DNA from: Bacilli bacterium | Lineage (GTDB): Bacteria; Bacillota_I; Bacilli_A; RF39; UBA660 | DNA length: 64,000 bases | Assembly: GCA_900772415.1 (NCBI GenBank) | Contig: CAAHEC010000022.1 | Span: forward strand, 4,615 to 68,614 | Direction: 5' to 3' | Shown: one piece after another, positions 59,664-64,000 of the stretch | Layout: each line of letters begins with the position of its first letter | How positions within the stretch are numbered: position 1 is the stretch's first letter | Program-made: the position numbers and the translations under genes | Notes under the pieces: model-generated | What the model saw: the letters and a program-made list of their open reading frames with translations, nothing else | Database searches by the model: none | What the model was told of the DNA's origin: nothing

Positions 59664-61727
59664 CTACTTACTTTTATTATTCATCTCTTTACTAGCCCTT
59701 ATTTCTAACACAGCCTCATTTATAGCATCATCAATTGTTTTTATATCATCTTCTATCATACTATAACCTAAAGTTGCACCATATCCATAAGGTAGTTCCC
59801 CTAATTCTTTATATAATTTTCTCATGTAAGAGACAACTTTTGATTTTTCATATCCTACCATATAAATTAAATATTCATTACCATCAGTTCTTATTATATC
59901 ACTTTGATCTAATTGATTTTTTATAAGAATATTAGCAGCTAATTTTAAAAGTTTATCTCCTTCTTCATGTCCATATACATCATTTACGTGACGTAAATTA
60001 TTTAAATTAATAACTATAATTGATTGTGGATAAATAGCATTATTTTCCCAACGTTTGAAGTTTTTATTTAAATAATTACGATTTTTAAGGGATGTTAATG
60101 GATCTATATATCTTATAGTTTCTTCCCTTTTATTAATTTTTTTAATGTTAATTTTCTTTTTTAAGAATAGCCATATAATAAATAATATTATAAGTACTAA
60201 AATAACGTATAAATAATTATGACTTATCTCTTTAGAATCCGTTTTAAAATTCTTCCATGCAACATTATTTAGTTGCTTGTAATTACTCATTTCCATGTAT
60301 GTTGTAAATAAGTTTTTAAATGTTGTATTTTCATTTACATCTCTTATCATATAACCATATTCTAAGTTTTCTTTATCATTATAAATTACACGATAATCAG
60401 ATAATTTACCATCTTTATACATTTCATAAATGTTTTTATCAAGTACTATAATACTTTTTTTATTAATGTTACTTATAACTTGACTTACTCTATCATATTT
60501 TTTTACCTTTGCATTAGCATTTTTTTCTAAAAACTTAGCTAATGTTGAGTTAGTTGTAATAACTTCTTTATTATTTAACGATTTAATAGAATTAACTACT
60601 ATATCTACTCTTGAATTGTAAACTAATACTACATATTCTTCATCATATGGTGATATTGTTTTAGCATATTTTCCACTTAGAGAAGAATAATTATAATAAT
60701 AAGGTGCAACATCTACTTTTCCTTTGTTTATGTCGTTTGTTAATTCCCTAACAGAATTATATTTTTTAAACGTAAACGATGCTCCTGATAATTTTGCAAA
60801 AGAATTAATAAACGTACTATCAAGTCCAATTAATTTTCCATTAACGTCATTTGTATAAGGATCATTTTGTAAATATCCAAATACATATTTTTTACTTAGA
60901 AAATCAGCCTTTGTTTTTTCCGAAATATTATTTTCTTCTAATATTAAATTAATAAGTGAATTATTATACTCCTTTTCTAAATCATTATTTTTATACTCAA
61001 TATAGTTTTTTCTAACAATGTTTTTTAAATTTTTATTAATAGAAGAAGAAGTCTTTAATACATAAGCTTCCTTAAGTTCTGTTATATTATAAATAACATG
61101 GTATTTATTAGACATTATATATGATGCATATCTAGTCTTTGGAATAGCTATATAATCAACACTGTCATTTTTCAATGCATTTTTAACTTCACTATCGTTT
61201 TGATATGTTACATATGTTATTGAGTTATTATTAGGTAAAAAATAGCTTACATTAGACAAATCATTATTTAAGACACCTATCTTTTTATTTATTATATCAC
61301 TTGGATCAGATACTTTTCCTTTTGTTTTGCTTACAAGTACATAATAATCTTTATAAAATACCATATCATTATCAGTTAATTTATTAACATCATCTTTTTT
61401 GACTACTTCAAAGTATAAGTCATTTTCTATGGTATCTTCCGATGCATCATAGGATATAAGATTAAATGATAATTCAGTTTTTTCCTCTAATTTACTTATG
61501 AAATCAAAGAACACTCCCTCACCTTCACTAGAGAAACCGGGAATATTATTTGCAATAGATACATTTATAACATCTTTCTTATTATTTTCTATCCACTTTT
61601 TTTCTGTTAAATTTAATTTAGTATCTCCACCATTTGAATTACTAAAATTTATGAGTACTCCTAAAATCACTACAAGTGCAAAAATTAAGCAAACTACTAA
61701 CCAATTTTTATTTTTCTTTCTTTTCAT
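59664..61727 (-). CDS. GGDEF protein with tandem periplasmic-binding-type sensors
   Basis: Protein of 687 residues. A signal anchor at 10-30 is followed by two extracellular family-3 solute-binding-like domains (about 45-255 and 265-490; second starts near FGYLQNDPYTNDVNGKLIGL). A membrane helix (YLYVILVLIILFIIWLFL) and a cytoplasmic GGDEF domain follow (DPLTSLKNRNYL, VINLNNLRHVNDVYGHEEGD). The active-site loop reads RTDGNEYLI instead of R-GGDEF-. Cyclase activity is therefore doubtful, and the domain may bind or sense rather than make cyclic di-GMP. The start at 61727 is fixed by AAGGAG. Confidence 0.88.
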   Translation of the reverse strand: MKRKKNKNWLVVCLIFALVVILGVLINFSNSNGGDTKLNLTEKKWIENNKKDVINVSIANNIPGFSSEGEGVFFDFISKLEEKTELSFNLISYDASEDTIENDLYFEVVKKDDVNKLTDNDMVFYKDYYVLVSKTKGKVSDPSDIINKKIGVLNNDLSNVSYFLPNNNSITYVTYQNDSEVKNALKNDSVDYIAIPKTRYASYIMSNKYHVIYNITELKEAYVLKTSSSINKNLKNIVRKNYIEYKNNDLEKEYNNSLINLILEENNISEKTKADFLSKKYVFGYLQNDPYTNDVNGKLIGLDSTFINSFAKLSGASFTFKKYNSVRELTNDINKGKVDVAPYYYNYSSLSGKYAKTISPYDEEYVVLVYNSRVDIVVNSIKSLNNKEVITTNSTLAKFLEKNANAKVKKYDRVSQVISNINKKSIIVLDKNIYEMYKDGKLSDYRVIYNDKENLEYGYMIRDVNENTTFKNLFTTYMEMSNYKQLNNVAWKNFKTDSKEISHNYLYVILVLIILFIIWLFLKKKINIKKINKREETIRYIDPLTSLKNRNYLNKNFKRWENNAIYPQSIIVINLNNLRHVNDVYGHEEGDKLLKLAANILIKNQLDQSDIIRTDGNEYLIYMVGYEKSKVVSYMRKLYKELGELPYGYGATLGYSMIEDDIKTIDDAINEAVLEIRASKEMNNKSK

Positions 61728-61739
61728 TTTTACCACTCC

Positions 61740-62210
61740 TTAAATTACATCAAACGTTATATCAGTTTTATTCTTATGTTTATATCCAATAACAGGATAT
61801 GACGTTTTATTATCCTTTGTTTGAATAGAGTATAATTCTATATCATAATAAGATTTAACATCATCTTCTATGTAGCTTACTATATCATTTAATCTTGCTT
61901 TTATATCATCCGTTGTAGCATCATCAGTAAATGTTACAAATATTTTTATTAATCTTCCTTTAATTTTAATTTCCGTTTTACTTGTTTTTTCTAACTTAGA
62001 TGATTTACTTTCCACTTCTTTTATCATCTCTTTAGTAAATTCATGTTCTTTTATGTCTCTTATTCTAACTCCATAAACTGATTTTTCTGAACTTGAATAA
62101 AATAATGATTTGTATAGTACAAGTAAAATAATTATAACTAATAAAACTAAAAGTCCTATTTTAACCTGCTTTTTATTATTCCTTACAAATCTTTTTATTT
62201 TTGGTAGCAT
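61740..62210 (-). CDS. Hypothetical membrane-anchored protein
   Basis: A 156-residue protein with an N-terminal basic segment, one membrane helix (VKIGLLVLLVIIILLVLYKS) and a roughly 110-residue extracellular domain predicted mixed alpha/beta (TKTEIKIKGRLIKIFVTFTD). The domain family is unknown. GAGGTGAGG precedes the ATG at 62210, and an in-frame ATG three codons earlier is less well placed. It ends 12 nt before the GGDEF gene, so a shared transcript and a shared surface role are likely. Confidence 0.7.
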   Translation of the reverse strand: MLPKIKRFVRNNKKQVKIGLLVLLVIIILLVLYKSLFYSSSEKSVYGVRIRDIKEHEFTKEMIKEVESKSSKLEKTSKTEIKIKGRLIKIFVTFTDDATTDDIKARLNDIVSYIEDDVKSYYDIELYSIQTKDNKTSYPVIGYKHKNKTDITFDVI

Positions 62211-62379
62211 TATCCTCACCTCTCATACGATAATTATTATACTATAAATTATGCATTATTTCCACTTTAATTAGAAAAATAAAATTATAAAGACCTAAAA
62301 AGCCTTATTTTATGGTATAAAAATAAGACATAAATATAAAATATTTAGTTTATTATATCTATGCCGAAATGAAGCTCAT

Positions 62380-62943
62380 TTATTTAAATAATACATTCAT
62401 TATGTTTTCATATTCTTCTTTAAAAATAACCTTTGTTTTATCACTTAAATCATTATAATCATTTTCAAAATAACGTTTTATAAAACTTCTTATGTTACCT
62501 AAATTAACATCATAGTTTTTATACGCATAATCAAATATCATTGGTATGTTATCAAAATGCGATAATATGTCAGCATCAGATACACATACTTCTTCTTTAT
62601 TTTCAGCATCAAAACTTGTTCGGTGGTGAAGTACACAGTTTTTAACACGTTTTATTTTTTCCTGTGGATAATTATATTTATTTAATATTTCTTCTGTTAT
62701 CTTTGCACCGTTTATGTGATGATCACTTCTTCTTCCTACTTTTTTTATTAATGCTATATCATGAAGAAGTGCGCCTAATGATACTATTTCCATATCAGCA
62801 TCATATTTTCTAGCTAACACAAATGCTTTATCATACACATACTTTATATGTTCATTCCAAAAATCATAACCATCTTTAGATTCTTTTTTATGCTTATTAC
62901 ACTCATCTTTTACATACTCTTTTATTTGCTCTACTATGTTCAT
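62380..62943 (-). CDS. HD-domain phosphohydrolase
   Basis: A 187-residue HD protein. The metal ligands are H28-type (WNEHIKYVYDKA), the HD pair in SLGALLHDIALIKKVGRRSD, then HH-INGAKITEEIL and D-ADILSHFD. The size and layout fit small cytoplasmic HD hydrolases of nucleotides or similar. The substrate cannot be told. It is separated by about 160 bp from the gene downstream on the same strand, and nothing is seen in that gap. Confidence 0.85.
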   Translation of the reverse strand: MNIVEQIKEYVKDECNKHKKESKDGYDFWNEHIKYVYDKAFVLARKYDADMEIVSLGALLHDIALIKKVGRRSDHHINGAKITEEILNKYNYPQEKIKRVKNCVLHHRTSFDAENKEEVCVSDADILSHFDNIPMIFDYAYKNYDVNLGNIRSFIKRYFENDYNDLSDKTKVIFKEEYENIMNVLFK

Positions 62944-62949
62944 TTTATA

Positions 62950-63126
62950 TTTCCTTACCTATTTTCCACATCTATTAAATAATCTTGAACTATGCATTTT
63001 ATATCATCATTGTAATATTCCCCTATGAGTTTTCCTAAAAGAAACTTAATCGTTTTTGCTTCTCCTAACTATTAAAAATAAATCATCACACTTCAAAATT
63101 CCGGTTACAATAATCTCTGCTTTCAT
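62950..63126 (-). pseudogene. NUDIX hydrolase pseudogene
   Basis: The minus strand opens with ATG and a ribosome-binding AAAGGATAAG, then MKAEIIVTGILKCDDLFLIV followed by RRSKND-stop after 26 codons. In the other frames the remnants FLLGKLIGEYYNDD and IKCIVQDYLIDVEN follow. The N-terminal strand is that of NUDIX enzymes ('..I.V.GIL..D..FLIVRRSK'). The NUDIX box itself (G-x5-E-x7-REUXEE) is lost by deletion. Confidence 0.65.
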
Positions 63127-63144
63127 AACTTATCCTTTCATATT

Positions 63145-63897
63145 TTAATAAGGTATAACCAGTCTTAATATAAACTTCCAAAAAGGCATATCACTTGATA
63201 TAAATAGTCTTGGTAAATGATATTTATCATCACTTAATTTTACTTTTCTATGATTTTTTCCTGGTCCAAATGTAAAAGCTAGTTTGTAATTATTATTTTT
63301 TAAAGCCCTTTCTATGTTATGGCTAACATGTCCATATGGATACGCAAAATATTTTGTATCAATTACGTTATTCATCTTTTTAAAATCATTATTTATTTCT
63401 TCATAACTTAATAAATAATCATTTTCATGATGTAAATCATAAGAATGAGATGCAAATTCTATATTAGGGTATTTTCTTTTAGCTTCCTTAATCATATTTA
63501 AATCCATATAGTTTTCATTTCCACCATTATAATTTACGCCCATATAAAATACTACCCCATTAAAATTATATTTCTTAAGTACTTTAAATGCTAAATCATA
63601 ATTAGACTTATACCCATCATCCATCGTAATTAAAACAGATTTTCTAGGTATTTTACAAGTCTTATTTATAAAACAATCCATTTGTTTAAGAGTAATTGTA
63701 TTATAATTATGGTCTTTTAAATATTTCATTTGTTTATCAAAATTTTTTATATTCATCTGCATATTGCTAACGGAATCACCTTCTGTAAAATCATGATATC
63801 CTAAAACGGTAACCCTTTGATCTTTATAAAGTAAAAATAAACAAATAAATACTAACAAAACAAAACTTAAAAATAATATTTTCAATTTCTTTTTCAT
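63145..63897 (-). CDS. Polysaccharide deacetylase (NodB family), membrane-anchored
   Basis: A 250-residue protein with an N-terminal membrane anchor (LFLSFVLLVFICLFLLYKDQ) and an extracellular NodB domain. Motif 1 is LITMDDGYKS with both aspartates, motif 2 is FASHSYDLHH (metal-binding H-x3/4-H), and YFAYPYGHVS is motif 3. It likely removes acetyl groups from a wall or surface glycan. GGGAAG-type bases precede the ATG. It lies next to the decayed NUDIX gene. Confidence 0.88.
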   Translation of the reverse strand: MKKKLKILFLSFVLLVFICLFLLYKDQRVTVLGYHDFTEGDSVSNMQMNIKNFDKQMKYLKDHNYNTITLKQMDCFINKTCKIPRKSVLITMDDGYKSNYDLAFKVLKKYNFNGVVFYMGVNYNGGNENYMDLNMIKEAKRKYPNIEFASHSYDLHHENDYLLSYEEINNDFKKMNNVIDTKYFAYPYGHVSHNIERALKNNNYKLAFTFGPGKNHRKVKLSDDKYHLPRLFISSDMPFWKFILRLVIPY

Positions 63898-63937
63898 ACA
63901 CTAAACACTTCCCTTACACTTAAATATTATAACAAAA

Positions 63938-63960
63938 AAATAAGACAAAAGTCTTATTTA
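63938..63960 (-). terminator. Terminator of the gene at the right edge
   Basis: AATAAGAC pairs with GTCTTATT around a 4-nt loop, followed by a T-run on the minus strand. Confidence 0.8.
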
Positions 63961-64000
63961 TTACTATTATTAGTTAAAATAAATCCTATTAAACCTACTA
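63954..64000 (-). CDS. C-terminal end of an unidentified protein (runs off the right edge)
   Basis: The last codons of a minus-strand frame read VGLIGFILTNNSNK-stop, a hydrophobic stretch then a short polar end. The stop codon is within the terminator hairpin. Too little is visible to name it. Confidence 0.5.
   Translation of the reverse strand, partial: VGLIGFILTNNSNK

Noticed and set aside
1..64000. UGA read as tryptophan (Mollicute-type code)
   Set aside because: TGG encodes conserved tryptophans (for example in thrS and uppS), and no conserved frame needs UGA read-through.
1..64000. CRISPR arrays, tRNA or rRNA genes, insertion sequences
   Set aside because: No regular spaced repeats, cloverleaf sequences, rRNA-like stretches or transposase frames were recognised.

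Overview
The window is a low-GC, Gram-positive (Bacillota) chromosome segment, and the gene content points to class Bacilli. It carries a DnaB/DnaI-type helicase-loading pair, DnaI next to thrS as in Bacillus, a lexA / small SOS gene / sirA-like / yneF / parE-parC neighbourhood that echoes the Bacillus yneA-yneF-parEC region, a Cse60-like small sporulation protein, a Thr T-box, lipobox lipoproteins, TagO, an LtaS-type enzyme and LCP/MurJ envelope genes. TGG encodes Trp as usual and there is no sign of UGA recoding. Most genes lie on the minus strand. I saw no tRNA, rRNA, CRISPR array, integrase or transposase.

Layout. 1-4.2 kb: end of trmB, dut, nrdG-nrdD (anaerobic ribonucleotide reductase), and a divergent Crp/Fnr-type regulator with a near-perfect palindrome between them. 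4.2-12.4 kb: thrS and an unusual nucleotidyltransferase under one Thr T-box, then dnaI, dnaB and a dnaE polymerase. 12.4-24.3 kb: rpmB, a lone prepilin, several small or unknown genes, a MurJ-like flippase, a Cse60-like gene, parC-parE, yneF, a sirA-like gene, and a 47-residue membrane protein facing lexA across two LexA boxes; then a rhodanese. 24.3-37.2 kb: a complete-looking Gram-positive type IV secretion system (two VirB2-like pilins, VirB6, VirB3, a small linker protein, VirB4, a three-domain cell-wall hydrolase, a lipoprotein and VirD4) with no relaxase or integrase in view. 37.3-40.9 kb: thiol-redox lipoprotein, uppS, decayed DNA, an AbiE-type toxin-antitoxin pair and a 44-residue membrane peptide gene.

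40.9-49.3 kb: envelope glycosyltransferases (a glycolipid-type GT4, a GtrB-like GT2, a further GT4, an Alg13/Alg14-like pair) and TagO, interrupted by a roughly 585-nt structured non-coding RNA gene with its own promoter, end-closing helix and terminator. A decayed gene and a DUF1016/YhcG nuclease follow. 49.5-64 kb: a membrane protein with a cohesin-like domain beside a secreted glucosaminidase with a dockerin, an LCP ligase, an O-antigen-ligase-like polymerase, an LtaS-type phosphoglycerol transferase, a YihY protein, a GGDEF protein with tandem solute-binding domains, an HD phosphohydrolase, a NUDIX pseudogene and a polysaccharide deacetylase.

Together the second half is largely an envelope-assembly region: undecaprenyl phosphate synthesis (UppS), lipid-linked sugar initiation (TagO), glycan extension (the GTs), flipping or polymerising (MurJ-like, Wzy-like), attachment to peptidoglycan (LCP) and remodelling (glucosaminidase, deacetylase). 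The signals most worth following are the large ncRNA, the SOS-controlled small membrane protein, the relaxase-less secretion system with its unusual hydrolase, and the adjacent cohesin/dockerin pair.
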